DNA of 64,000 bases from positions 372,001-436,000 of the forward strand of contig JADKJR010000003.1 in the NCBI GenBank assembly GCA_016720925.1. Reading direction: 5' to 3'. Numbering within the stretch: the first letter of the stretch is position 1; each line of letters starts with the position of its first letter. The notes under the pieces are model-generated. The model saw only the letters and a program-made list of their open reading frames with translations, ran no database searches and had not been told where the DNA came from. This document shows positions 27,017 through 36,311 of this stretch, piece by piece. Origin of the DNA: Betaproteobacteria bacterium (lineage in GTDB: Bacteria; Pseudomonadota; Gammaproteobacteria; Burkholderiales; Usitatibacteraceae). A program made the position numbers and the translations under genes.

Positions 27017-29548
27017 ATGAACGCCCCATTTCCGACTTCGCCGCCGCCTTATTCTCCCAGCGCGCTGCATCCTCGTCTTCTCGATAATCTCAACCCCGAA
27101 CAATTGAAGGCGGTCACGCTGGCGCACGACAGCGCGCTGGTGCTCGCGGGGGCGGGTAGCGGCAAGACACGCGTACTGACCACCCGCATCGCGTACCTGA
27201 TTCAGACCGGTCAGGTCAGCCCCGCCGGGATTCTCGCGGTGACGTTCACCAACAAGGCCGCCAAGGAAATGCTGGCGCGCCTGTCGGCGATGATGCCGAT
27301 CAACACGCGAGGCATGTGGATTGGCACTTTCCACGGCCTCTGCAATCGGCTGCTGCGTGCGCACTATCGCGACGCCCATCTGCCGCAGACTTTCCAGATT
27401 CTCGATTCAGCCGACCAGCAGTCAGCCGTCAAGCGCCTGTTGAAGACGCTCAATGTCGACGACGAGAAATTCAAGCCGCGCGAAATGTGCTGGTTCTTCA
27501 ACAACTGCAAGGATCAGGGCCTGCGCGCCAACGCGGTGGAAGCGCAGGATGAATTCACCCGGCGGCAGGTCGACCTCTATCGCGCCTACGATGAGCAATG
27601 CCAGCGTGAAGGCGTGGTCGATTTTGCCGAGCTGCTGTTGCGTTGTTACGAATTGCTTGGGAAGAATCCGCCATTGCTGGAGCACTACCGCGAGCGTTTC
27701 AAATTCATCCTGGTCGATGAGTTCCAGGACACCAATCGCCTTCAGTACCAATGGATACGCCTGCTGGCCAGCGGGGGTGCCGCGATGTTCGCAGTGGGCG
27801 ATGATGACCAGAGCATTTACAAATTCCGCGGCGCCGAAGTCGGCAACATGCGTGATTTCCAGCGTGATTTTGCCGGTAACAACGTCATCAAGCTCGAACA
27901 GAATTACCGCTCGCAGGGCAACATTCTCGACGCCGCCAATGCGGTGATCCAGCAAAACAAGGAGCGCCTCGGCAAGAATCTGTGGACCGAAGCGGGCAAG
28001 GGCGAGCCCGTTCGCATTTTTGCCGGTGCCTCGGACAACGATGAAGCGCAGTTCATCATCGATGAAGTGAAGTCACTCAATCGCGGCGGCACCGCGCTGA
28101 TCGATATGGCGCTATTGTATCGATCGAACGCGCAATCGCGGGTGCTGGAGCACGCGCTGTTTCGCGCGGGTGTCGCCTACAAAGTGTACGGCGGCCTGCG
28201 GTTTTTCGAGCGTCAGGAAATCAAGCACGCGCTGGCGTATTTGCGTGTCGCCGCCAATCCAGACGACGATGGCGCCTTTTCGCGGGTGGTAAATTTTCCG
28301 CCGCGCGGCATCGGCGCTCGTTCGGTCGAGCAAGTGCAGGAACTCGCGCGGCGCGACAACGTGTCGATGTATGCCGCCGCCGCGTCGGGCATCGCCAAAG
28401 GGGAAATCACTGGTCGTTCCGCTTCCGCCATTGGGGCGTTCCTGAAAATCGCCGAAAGCCTGAAGGCCTCGTCGACCGCGGTGGCCTTGCAGGAGCTGGC
28501 CGACGAATGCCTGGAGAAGAGCGGGCTGCGCGCACATTACCTGGCTGAACGCGAAGGCGCCGATCGGCTGGAGAACCTCGCCGAATTGATCAATGCCACC
28601 GCGCAATTCCAGGAAGAATACGAAGGCGAGGATTCGCCGCTGGTCGGCTTTCTGACCCATGCCAGCCTGGAGGCAGGTGAGCACGAGGCCGGTGTGAACG
28701 AGGACGCGTTGCAACTGATGACGGTGCATTCCGCCAAGGGGCTTGAGTTCACCGCCGTGTTTTTGAGCGGGCTGGAAGAAGGCCTGTTCCCGCACGAGAA
28801 TTCGATTACGACTCTCGAGAGCATCGAGGAAGAGCGGCGGCTGATGTATGTCGCGATTACGCGTGCGCGTGAACGGCTGTATCTTTCCTATGCCGCACAG
28901 CGCATGTTGCACGGGCAAATGCGTTACGGCATCGTCTCGCGTTTTGTCGATGAAATTCCTGCGCCGCTTTGCAAATGGATCGTGGTACCGGAGCGGCAGT
29001 CAGGCTATCTGGCGGGTCAGCAGATGTATCCCGCCGCGCGATCCGCCGGGGCGCACAATGCAGCGCAGTCATGGGGTGATCGTTCGTCCGGCGCCGGTGC
29101 GTGGCGCGAGGGTCGTGGCAGCGGCGAGCAACCATACGCCAGCCAAGCCAATCGTTACGGTGGCATGACGACGCAAGATACCAGTTATGGTCGAGACGGT
29201 GCGCCCGACACGACCCGTGCCAATTTCGAAACGCGGCGTCCCGATGCGCATCCCTTCGCCATTGGCCAGAACGTCATGCACGGCAAGTTTGGCGAAGGCG
29301 TGGTGGTGAATTTCGAAGGCAGCGGGACTGGATGCGCGGGTACAGGTCAAATTCCGCAGCGATGGCACGAAGTGGCTGGCGCTGCAGTACGCGAAGCTGA
29401 CGGCGGTCGCATAGCGCGAATCGCGCGCGCATTGCGCGTCAAAAAGATAATTGCGAGGCAAACTCTATGGCTGGCGCGCCTCACAGAGTATAAATGTCTG
29501 AAATGGTGCGCCAGTGCTGGAGTTTGTGGTTGTTGCGCGTATGCTTAG
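27017..29548 (+). CDS. uvrD: UvrD/Rep-type DNA helicase II, C-terminal tail frameshifted
   Basis: Superfamily 1 helicase: Q motif LNPEQLKAV, Walker A AGAGSGKTRVLTTR near residue 45, Walker B VDEFQDTN, motif III GDDDQSIYKFRGA, motif V VHSAKGLEFTAVF and motif VI YVAITRARERLYLS. It acts in mismatch and nucleotide-excision repair. Around 29326 an extra G in GGG shifts the frame, so the last 70 or so codons are foreign (rich in R, A and C). Without that G the protein would end DARVQVKF...LALQYAKLTAVA at TAG 29412-29414, about 798 residues, the normal UvrD end with its Tudor-like module. As read, the ORF runs on to 29548 through a palindromic element and into the 3' end of the next gene. Confidence 0.92.
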   Translation: MNAPFPTSPPPYSPSALHPRLLDNLNPEQLKAVTLAHDSALVLAGAGSGKTRVLTTRIAYLIQTGQVSPAGILAVTFTNKAAKEMLARLSAMMPINTRGMWIGTFHGLCNRLLRAHYRDAHLPQTFQILDSADQQSAVKRLLKTLNVDDEKFKPREMCWFFNNCKDQGLRANAVEAQDEFTRRQVDLYRAYDEQCQREGVVDFAELLLRCYELLGKNPPLLEHYRERFKFILVDEFQDTNRLQYQWIRLLASGGAAMFAVGDDDQSIYKFRGAEVGNMRDFQRDFAGNNVIKLEQNYRSQGNILDAANAVIQQNKERLGKNLWTEAGKGEPVRIFAGASDNDEAQFIIDEVKSLNRGGTALIDMALLYRSNAQSRVLEHALFRAGVAYKVYGGLRFFERQEIKHALAYLRVAANPDDDGAFSRVVNFPPRGIGARSVEQVQELARRDNVSMYAAAASGIAKGEITGRSASAIGAFLKIAESLKASSTAVALQELADECLEKSGLRAHYLAEREGADRLENLAELINATAQFQEEYEGEDSPLVGFLTHASLEAGEHEAGVNEDALQLMTVHSAKGLEFTAVFLSGLEEGLFPHENSITTLESIEEERRLMYVAITRARERLYLSYAAQRMLHGQMRYGIVSRFVDEIPAPLCKWIVVPERQSGYLAGQQMYPAARSAGAHNAAQSWGDRSSGAGAWREGRGSGEQPYASQANRYGGMTTQDTSYGRDGAPDTTRANFETRRPDAHPFAIGQNVMHGKFGEGVVVNFEGSGTGCAGTGQIPQRWHEVAGAAVREADGGRIARIARALRVKKIIARQTLWLARLTEYKCLKWCASAGVCGCCAYA
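29459..29526. repeat. Palindromic intergenic element, copy 4
   Basis: Left arm 29459-29482 (CAAACTCTATGGCTGGCGCG...) and right arm 29501-29526 (GTGCGCCAGTGCTGGAGTTT). It lies between the native end of uvrD (29414) and the convergent FHA gene (29545). The extended uvrD frame reads through it. Confidence 0.8.
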
Positions 29549-30546
29549 TCAAAATCGCCCATCGACGCACTGCCCGACGACGGTTCTTTCTTTCGCTCTT
29601 CTTCCAGCTTCGGTTTGAGCGCGAGCGCCTCCTTGAAGAACGCGTCCGGCGCGACCGGGGATTTCATCAGCAGGAATGGCGGCATCAGCTTGGCCGAAAT
29701 GCGTTGCGGCTGCACCTTTTCGCTTTCCACGCGCAATGAAACGTGTACGCCGACGGCCACGACAACCAGCGCGCCGACGATTGCGCCGACGAGACGAATG
29801 TGCTTCGGTGTAATGGCGCGGATGTGGGCAAAACACAGAATGCCGAACATCCCCCAAAGCAATAGCGGCACCCACTTTTGCAGCGATGTCCAGGCAAAGC
29901 TGTAGGTGGCGAAATCGGTGACGATATCGACGATGAACAATGACACCATGAACGCAAATGCAATCGCCACGTGACGAAAGAACTGGCCGCGTGCGGTGAC
30001 GAGCCGGGTGAGCAGTGTCCAGATGCCAGCCCAGCTGAGCACCACCATTGGCATCACCACCGCGCCGGGCAAATAGTTGGCGAGCTTGAATTCGCTGGTT
30101 TGTCCGAGCCAGGTTGACAGTGTGATGGCAGCGATAAACGCGGCCATCATGAATAATGCCGCGTTGCCGTAGCCCATTGCACCGAGCGGCGCGTAGGTCG
30201 AGGTCATGGGTAACGCCGGCGCGACCTCGAAGCTCACGCGCCGGATTCGCAGGTTAGTGTGGCCAATGCGAATGGACGCTTCGTCGCCTACCAGCAAGTG
30301 ATTGACGTTGGCGTGGCGGATGACATCGAATGTGCCGTTTTGTGTGCCCAGGTCTTCCAGGCACAGGGCACCTTCGGCATCGAAGGCGATCCGTACATGC
30401 GCCGGCGCGACAAAGGGGTCATCGATCACGACGTCATTGCCATAGCCGCGGCCAATGGTAACGGCGTCCGCGTGAATCCGCTGACGCGACGCCACCGCGC
30501 CTGACTTGTCGAGAATCTCAATCCAGAATGGCGGGTGCGATGTCAT
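29545..30546 (-). CDS. FHA-domain membrane protein
   Basis: 333 residues. Residues 10-105 or so form an FHA phosphothreonine-binding domain (TIGRGYGNDVVIDDPFVAPAHVRI, then LEDLGTQNGTF). About five hydrophobic helices follow (130-275) and then a charged C-terminal tail ending in GDFD. Its ATG overlaps the stop of the protease gene (ATGA), so the pair is co-translated. FHA domains bind phosphorylated partners, but no Ser/Thr kinase is in the window. The function is unknown. Confidence 0.85.
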   Translation of the reverse strand: MTSHPPFWIEILDKSGAVASRQRIHADAVTIGRGYGNDVVIDDPFVAPAHVRIAFDAEGALCLEDLGTQNGTFDVIRHANVNHLLVGDEASIRIGHTNLRIRRVSFEVAPALPMTSTYAPLGAMGYGNAALFMMAAFIAAITLSTWLGQTSEFKLANYLPGAVVMPMVVLSWAGIWTLLTRLVTARGQFFRHVAIAFAFMVSLFIVDIVTDFATYSFAWTSLQKWVPLLLWGMFGILCFAHIRAITPKHIRLVGAIVGALVVVAVGVHVSLRVESEKVQPQRISAKLMPPFLLMKSPVAPDAFFKEALALKPKLEEERKKEPSSGSASMGDFD

Positions 30547-31901
30547 GGCGCCACCTTCAATTCCGCGAGGAAGCGTTGGCCAAGGCGCGTCGCGTTTTCA
30601 TACGTGGTGCCGGTCATTGACAGGGTCATGGCGACCGCCTCATCGCTTCGGTCCTGGGTAACCGCCATCATCGACACGTTGTACAAGCCTTCAAGATCGC
30701 GGTACGCGCTCGCGCACCACATCACGCGCAGGCGCGGGTGGCTGGCTTTTGCGTCCGTTTCACCGACAATGACGATATCTTCGTGACAGGCGGGGGCGGT
30801 GAATCGCTTGGGATTGGATTCCTCCCCCGACAGCCGCGCGTTCTGCGACACGAAATTGGCAAACTGGAAACTGTTGAGGTCGATGGACTTGAAATGGCTG
30901 CGCGAAATGCGCACGTTGCCGGTGTGAATATCACCGGAAATGAACAGCCAGTTCTGCATGCTGCAACTCGACGAGTCCGAGCGTGCGCGCGGCGCCGGCT
31001 TGGCATCGGCATTGGTGCGCGCGCCGCAGGTGAACCACTCGGCGGCACTTTCCGGCGCCAGGTAAGAACCATTCGGCGTGGGCTTGAAGCCTTTGCTCTC
31101 CAGCGCGGCGTACAGGCCGCTCTGCCACGCGCTCACTTGGCGGGAAATCTCGGCACGCGTCAGCTTGCCGGTCAGGGGTTCAGCGAGGCGCGGGTGCGTC
31201 ATTAACGCAGCCGCGTATTTGGCGGGAACCAGAAAGCTCACCTGCTCCGCGAAAATGGCCTTGGCGACATTGACGCCGGCAATGCGCGATGTGCCACCCA
31301 GCGTCGGGCCACCGCTCATGCCGGGATTCATCGGACCAGAAAGGTGGATGCGTTCACTGTAGCTGCGTTCCACCAGCCCGCTGTAGTTGCCCTCCATTAC
31401 CGCGAATCCGATATCAAGTGGGTTGCCGAGGCTGAACAGTTTTTCACCGCGCGGCAGGTTGCCGGTTAACGCGCGCGGATCGAATTCAAAATGCGTCCAG
31501 CCGCCTTTATCAAGTTGTACCAGCGCCAGATCGTTGATGACATCGAAGGCCAGCAGCTTCAGTTTGCCGCGCGTGCCATCAGCCGAGACATATTCCATGC
31601 GATAAGTCTGCGGTTCGAGTGCATGTTGCGAAACGACGTGATAATTGGTGATCGCCAAACCCTCGGCGCTCACCAGGAAGCCGGAACCCGTGGAAGATTT
31701 TTGCGATGCGCTATTCAACAGCGTGCGGATCTGCAGCAGGCGCGGCTTGGCGTCGCGGTAGATCGCCTCGGCACTGGCGGATAGGGACGCGCCGGGGATG
31801 ACAACTGGTGGTGCGGCCGCTTTTGTCGCGTTTACCGTGTGTGCCACGCCCGACGCAAAAGTCACAATTGAAAAAACAAGGCAAGAAAAAGCTGGACGCA
31901 T
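30543..31901 (-). CDS. Exported trypsin-like serine protease
   Basis: 452 residues with a probable signal peptide. The trypsin/DegP-type triad is visible: His in AITNYHVVS near residue 87, Asp in INDLALVQLD near residue 122, and Ser in PGMSGGPT near residue 193. There is no PDZ domain. The remaining 215 residues have no family I recognise and contain several cysteines that could form disulfides. First gene of a two-gene unit with the FHA protein. Confidence 0.82.
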   Translation of the reverse strand: MRPAFSCLVFSIVTFASGVAHTVNATKAAAPPVVIPGASLSASAEAIYRDAKPRLLQIRTLLNSASQKSSTGSGFLVSAEGLAITNYHVVSQHALEPQTYRMEYVSADGTRGKLKLLAFDVINDLALVQLDKGGWTHFEFDPRALTGNLPRGEKLFSLGNPLDIGFAVMEGNYSGLVERSYSERIHLSGPMNPGMSGGPTLGGTSRIAGVNVAKAIFAEQVSFLVPAKYAAALMTHPRLAEPLTGKLTRAEISRQVSAWQSGLYAALESKGFKPTPNGSYLAPESAAEWFTCGARTNADAKPAPRARSDSSSCSMQNWLFISGDIHTGNVRISRSHFKSIDLNSFQFANFVSQNARLSGEESNPKRFTAPACHEDIVIVGETDAKASHPRLRVMWCASAYRDLEGLYNVSMMAVTQDRSDEAVAMTLSMTGTTYENATRLGQRFLAELKVAP

Positions 31902-31986
31902 CGGATCACAGAGTCGTGGAGGGGTGCCGGAATTGTACCGCGCGAACTACCTCACCAATCGGCAAGCGGGCAAACTAACGCCTGAC

Positions 31987-32010
31987 AAACGCCCTTGCGG
32001 GCAAGCGTTT
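31987..32010 (-). terminator. Weak hairpin after the LivK-like gene
   Basis: AAACGC and GCGTTT enclose an inner TTGC/GCAA stem with a small bulge. It lies 36 nt past the LivK-like stop and only a short GTTTGTC follows, so termination is uncertain. Confidence 0.35.
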
Positions 32011-32045
32011 CAGTGTCGTGCGCCAGCGCAGGCGCATTCCCGGCC

Positions 32046-33143
32046 TCAGTTTTTCAACTCACCGTTCAGGCGAATCACCGCGATATCCACGTATTTCCCG
32101 CCGTGATGGAAACCGGGCTTGAATTCCACTACGAAGCCGCCAGTATCGACACGACCAAGCGCCGCAAGCGACTTATGCAGCGATTCACGCGAAACCTCTT
32201 TGCCGGCCTTCTTCAATCCTATCACCAGCACTTTTGCCGCGATGCACGACTCGAGCGCGGTTACCGACATCGCTTCCCCCTGGCCGAGCGCCGCCCAGGC
32301 CTCGACGCATTCCTTGACGACCGGAATGGATTGTTCTTTTGGCGTGGGAACCGTCAGCGCAACGGAAATGCCCGCCGCGTCCGGCCCCAATGCCTTGGCA
32401 ATCTGGCTGGCGCCGGCAAATGACAGGCTGCTCACCGTGTACTGTCTGTTGGCGGCCTTAAGAGCCCTCACGACCTGCGCGATCGGGGCGTACAAAGTGG
32501 TCACGACCATGATCTGCGGATCGGAGGCGATTATTTCCTGAATGCTGGCTGGCGGTACGTCCGCGTTACGTTTAATCGACACGCTCACCGGCTGTTTGCC
32601 GAACTTCCCAAGGGACTTGGCGACCGTATCAAAGTTCTGCTTGCCGACCGCATCATCGTAGTGCAGTACCGTCACGCGGGTCGCGCCGAGACTTCCCCAA
32701 AAACTGATAATTTTTTCAATTTCGTCGGCGTAGGTCGCGCGCACCGTGTAGACAAATTCGTTTTGCTTGCGAATGGTGTCCGCACCGGTGAAGGGCGCAA
32801 AAAACGGCACCCTTTTCTCCTTCACGCTCGGCATGGCCGGAATGCTCAAGGTCGATGACGCGTAGCCAAACAGCGCCACCACATCTTGCTCGTCCACGAG
32901 TTTCTTGGTGTTTTCCGCGGAGAGTTTGGTGTCGTTCTTGTCGTCCAGCGTCACCAGTTTTATCTTGTTGCCGTTCACGCCGCCCGCATCATTCACTTTC
33001 TTGAAGTACGCGAGTGCGCCGTTGCGAATATCCTTGCCCAGATCCGCGTTGCCGCCGGACAGCGGCGCGGATTATCCGATCACAATCTCATTGGCTGAAG
33101 CCAGAGACGTTACCAGGAACAACAGGCAGAGCAGATTTCGCAT
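32046..33143 (-). pseudogene. LivK-type ABC substrate-binding protein with an in-frame stop
   Basis: ATG at 33143 with a strong GGGAGG site. The signal peptide MRNLLCLLFLVTSLASA is followed by NEIVIG, then TAA (33072-33074), then SAPLSGGNADLGKDIR in the same frame and an intact periplasmic-binding domain to 32046, 365 codons in all. The family reads IGQSAPLSG here, so the stop is best explained as a CAA-to-TAA change at a glutamine. No permease or ATPase genes are adjacent, so this would be an orphan binding protein. A start codon downstream of the stop would lack the signal peptide. Confidence 0.85.
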
Positions 33144-33339
33144 GATGATCCTCCCAGTCAGAATGTGGCGCAAAATGGCGGCTGAAAATTGTTGGCTTGC
33201 AGCGTAGCGCGTAAAGACAGAATCAGAATATCCCGAATCCGGATCGCATGCAGGTGCATTGAAAGATATTGCCTGCAAGACACCGCGATCCGGTTGACGC
33301 CAATCAAGACTCTGCGTCATGAAGCCAACACCAACGGGC

Positions 33340-34059
33340 TCAACCCGGTGGATCCCCCGGAAAGACCTGCTTGTAACTGGTGTAGCCGGTCAGGGCGTAG
33401 ACCGGCATTGCGACCAGCAACCCAAGCGCCCAAGGCATGGCGGCGATGAAAAAGATGCCCGACATCATCAAGCCGAACAGCAGCATCGGCAGAAAATTGC
33501 CAATGAATGCGTAAAAACTCCAGCGCAACGCATGGCCGGCGCGCATCGGATGTAACGCGAGCAACGGCGTCGCGAACCACAGCACGGCCTTGATCAGCAT
33601 CATCATTCCCATGCCGGCGAAGATCATCCATTCTTTTCCATCCAGCAATTCCACGTAGGCGCGCATGTCTGGCCAGTTGTTCGCATCCAGCGGAATGGTG
33701 CGCGGAAAGCCCACCAGGCCAAGTAGTACCACCGCCATGATTTCGGCGAGCAGCGTAATGGAGCCGAGCGTCAACAGCGCCCGTCCGTTGAATCGAAATC
33801 CGGCAAACAATTGCGATAGCGTCACCCGTTGCCCGGCTTCCAAGTCGCGCGCGGCGATGACAAAGCCCGCAAACAAGCCCGGCTGCAACATAGTCGCCAA
33901 AGCCGGGCCAACGACGGGAATGCCAAAAAACACCAGCACCGTCAGCAGCAGCCAGCACGAAATTAGCGCAACCCATCCTGTCGGTTGGGCAGTGAAAATC
34001 GAGAACGATTGCTTGATCCAGCCAACCCCGGCGTTGGCGGGTGCGTCGATGACTTGCAT
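33340..34059 (-). CDS. BPSS1780-type membrane protein
   Basis: 239 residues from the ATG at 34059; the longer open frame runs into thrB. Five or six hydrophobic segments, with the N-terminal GWIKQSFSIFTAQPTGWVAL and DLEAGQRVTLSQLFAGFR stretches I associate with a betaproteobacterial membrane-protein family named after BPSS1780. Function unknown. Twenty nucleotides follow the thrB stop, so the two are probably co-transcribed. Confidence 0.7.
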   Translation of the reverse strand: MQVIDAPANAGVGWIKQSFSIFTAQPTGWVALISCWLLLTVLVFFGIPVVGPALATMLQPGLFAGFVIAARDLEAGQRVTLSQLFAGFRFNGRALLTLGSITLLAEIMAVVLLGLVGFPRTIPLDANNWPDMRAYVELLDGKEWMIFAGMGMMMLIKAVLWFATPLLALHPMRAGHALRWSFYAFIGNFLPMLLFGLMMSGIFFIAAMPWALGLLVAMPVYALTGYTSYKQVFPGDPPG

Positions 34060-34079
34060 ATTGATCTGGCGGCCTGGAA

Positions 34080-35060
34080 TTATGGAAGGGATGCCATCAG
34101 CGCCAGATGTTGCGGCGCCAACGCAATGTGATGCGTCAACAGTCGCTCCGAAAACGGATGGTCTTTCGGGTGCGTTAATTCTGAATCGCGCGGGAAATGA
34201 TAATACCCAAGCCGTCCCAGCCACGTGCGCAGGGCCGCGGCGCGCAACATTTGCGGCCAGGCCGCGCGCTCGGCGGGCTTGAAGGCGCGAATTGAGGCAT
34301 AACCTTGCAGCAGCGCGCGAGTATTCGCATCATTCAGTTTTGCGGCAGGATATGCGGAAAACTCCAGACACCAGTCGTTGGCCGTGACCGCGACGTCGAA
34401 CAGCAGTTGCTCTTCACACGCGAAATAAAAATCGATCATCTGTGGCGTGTGATGCGTACCGTGATCGTCCCACAGAATATTGTCGCGGAACAGGTCACCG
34501 TGAATCACGCCACGCGGCAGCTTGAGCTTGTTAAAGTCGGCCTGATACGCAAGCTCAGAGGCAAGCAATGCCTTTTCATTTGTCGAAAGATGTGGCGCCA
34601 GGTCGCCGGCATATTCTTTCCACCACGAAAGCCCGCGCCAGTTGGGCATCTTCAGATGGAATGACGCGGCGGCTTCATGCATGCGCGCAAGCGCCACGCC
34701 CACGGCGCGACAATCCTCGGGCGTTGGATGCGAAATATCGTTGCCTGCCAGCCGGGTCACCAGCGCAGCCGGCTTGCCGTGAAGCTGCTGCAGGACGACG
34801 TGATCGATAGTTTGCAGGGGCGCCGCGCAAGGAATGCCGTTGGCGCGAAGGTGCGACATGAGCCCCATGTAGAAATTGAGGTCGGCGCGCGGAATCTTCT
34901 CGAAAATGGTCAGTACGTATCGGCCTTGTGTCGTGGTGACGAAGAAATTGGAATTCTCCACGCCGGCGGCGATGTTCTGAAAATCGATGATGTCACCGAC
35001 GCGATATGGGTCGACAAACGCGCGCGCTTCATCGACGCTGACGGGGGTGAACACACTCAT
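34080..35060 (-). CDS. thrB: Homoserine kinase, aminoglycoside-phosphotransferase type
   Basis: 326 residues. An APH-fold kinase with GVENSNFFVTT near residue 33 and the Brenner motif VIHGDLFRDNILWD near residue 190, plus IDFYFACEE as the metal-binding aspartate. This fold replaces the GHMP-type ThrB in many proteobacteria. It phosphorylates homoserine on the way to threonine. Confidence 0.9.
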   Translation of the reverse strand: MSVFTPVSVDEARAFVDPYRVGDIIDFQNIAAGVENSNFFVTTTQGRYVLTIFEKIPRADLNFYMGLMSHLRANGIPCAAPLQTIDHVVLQQLHGKPAALVTRLAGNDISHPTPEDCRAVGVALARMHEAAASFHLKMPNWRGLSWWKEYAGDLAPHLSTNEKALLASELAYQADFNKLKLPRGVIHGDLFRDNILWDDHGTHHTPQMIDFYFACEEQLLFDVAVTANDWCLEFSAYPAAKLNDANTRALLQGYASIRAFKPAERAAWPQMLRAAALRTWLGRLGYYHFPRDSELTHPKDHPFSERLLTHHIALAPQHLALMASLP

Positions 35061-35166
35061 GAACTAATGGAGGAAGCTAACGGGACCATCATGTCGGGGC
35101 GTTCACGTCTGGCTGCGACCTGTATGCGAACGGCCCCGCCCGACCTGCAACCACTGCAACGGCAAC

Positions 35167-35514
35167 TCACCATTCAAGCAATACCCACATCGGGACGGAA
35201 ATCTTTGGCTCAGGCCCGTCAACGCGTGTGAACTTGCCTTCGCCTTTGTCGTCGATCAGGTAGTAGGCAGGGCCTTTTGCCGGCTGAACCTTCTGCTGAT
35301 ACAGTTTGCCGCCGATGCGGTATTCGTGAATGGTGTCGTCACCCACCTTGCGCGTGGTGACGATAGGCGCCGGAACGTTCTTCCCGTCTTTCACCTTCGG
35401 CGGCGTGGCAAGGTCTTCGACGACCTGCATATCCTTGGGGCGAGGACGCGCCTGGCTTTGGGCGAGGGCGGGCAGGGAAATTACGGCGACGAGAAGAACG
35501 ATCAACTTGCGCAT
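35167..35514 (-). CDS. DUF2782 secreted protein
   Basis: 115 residues with a signal peptide (MRKLIVLLVAVISLPALA). The middle part, YRIGGKLYQQKVQPAKGPAYYLIDDKGEG, matches the DUF2782 family found beside polA and thrB in betaproteobacteria. Function unknown. Located between the LOG-family gene and thrB on the same strand. Confidence 0.82.
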   Translation of the reverse strand: MRKLIVLLVAVISLPALAQSQARPRPKDMQVVEDLATPPKVKDGKNVPAPIVTTRKVGDDTIHEYRIGGKLYQQKVQPAKGPAYYLIDDKGEGKFTRVDGPEPKISVPMWVLLEW

Positions 35515-35526
35515 GATTGGCTCCAG

Positions 35527-36297
35527 TTAGAGGCTCATTTCCAGCGCCCGCTCGTCCGGGTTCGGCAGGAAACTGCGATTTGCATAGTGCTCGAATATTG
35601 CATCGACGACCTGCTGCGGCTCGTCGATGATTTTGAACAGGTCCAGGTCGGATGCGCTGATGACACCTTCAACCACCATCGTGGCCCGGAACCAGTCCAC
35701 CAGCCCTTTCCAGAATTGGCTTCCCACAAGAATGATCGGAATGCGGCGGATCTTGCCGGTCTGGATCAGCGTCAGCGCCTCGGTTAATTCGTCCAATGTG
35801 CCGAAGCCGCCCGGCATCACGACGTACGCGCCAGCATGCTTCACAAACATCACCTTGCGTGCGAAAAAATGCTGGAACGTGAGCGATACATCCTGGAAGC
35901 CGTTGCCACCCTTTTCGAACGGCAACAGGATATTCAGCCCGACGCTGGGACTCTTGCCGGCCAAAGCGCCCTTGTTGGCGGCTTCCATCAGGCCGGGTCC
36001 GCCGCCGGACACCACGGAAAATCCCGAATCGGAAAGTTTCTGCGCGATCTGCTCGGTCAATTTGTAATACGCATGGCCTTCCGCCATGCGCGCGCTGCCA
36101 AAAATTGCTACGGCCGGCGCAACCGCCGCCAGTTTGTCTGCCGCCGTAACCATTTCGGCGATAATGTTGAACATCCACCACGAGTCGCGCGCGGCGGTCA
36201 ACGATTGTTGTTGCAGTTCCGGATCCGCCAGCTTGGGTATTTTGGAAACCCGGCCGTCGTTACCGGCGCCGTTCGTGCTGCTCTTTTCTTGCGTCAA
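35527..36297 (-). CDS. LOG-family protein (lysine decarboxylase-like Rossmann fold)
   Basis: About 256 residues from a TTG at 36297 with a GGGAGAAAAG site; no ATG fits. The LOG signature motifs are present: SGGGPGLMEAANKGA and PGGFGTLDELTEALTLIQ. Members cleave nucleoside 5'-monophosphates to a base and ribose-5-phosphate (cytokinin-activating in plants, nucleotide housekeeping in bacteria such as PpnN). The long N-terminal arm suggests the larger bacterial subgroup. Only 14 bp separate this start from polA on the other strand. Confidence 0.87.
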   Translation of the reverse strand: MTQEKSSTNGAGNDGRVSKIPKLADPELQQQSLTAARDSWWMFNIIAEMVTAADKLAAVAPAVAIFGSARMAEGHAYYKLTEQIAQKLSDSGFSVVSGGGPGLMEAANKGALAGKSPSVGLNILLPFEKGGNGFQDVSLTFQHFFARKVMFVKHAGAYVVMPGGFGTLDELTEALTLIQTGKIRRIPIILVGSQFWKGLVDWFRATMVVEGVISASDLDLFKIIDEPQQVVDAIFEHYANRSFLPNPDERALEMSL

Positions 36298-36311
36298 CTG
36301 ACTTTTCTCCC

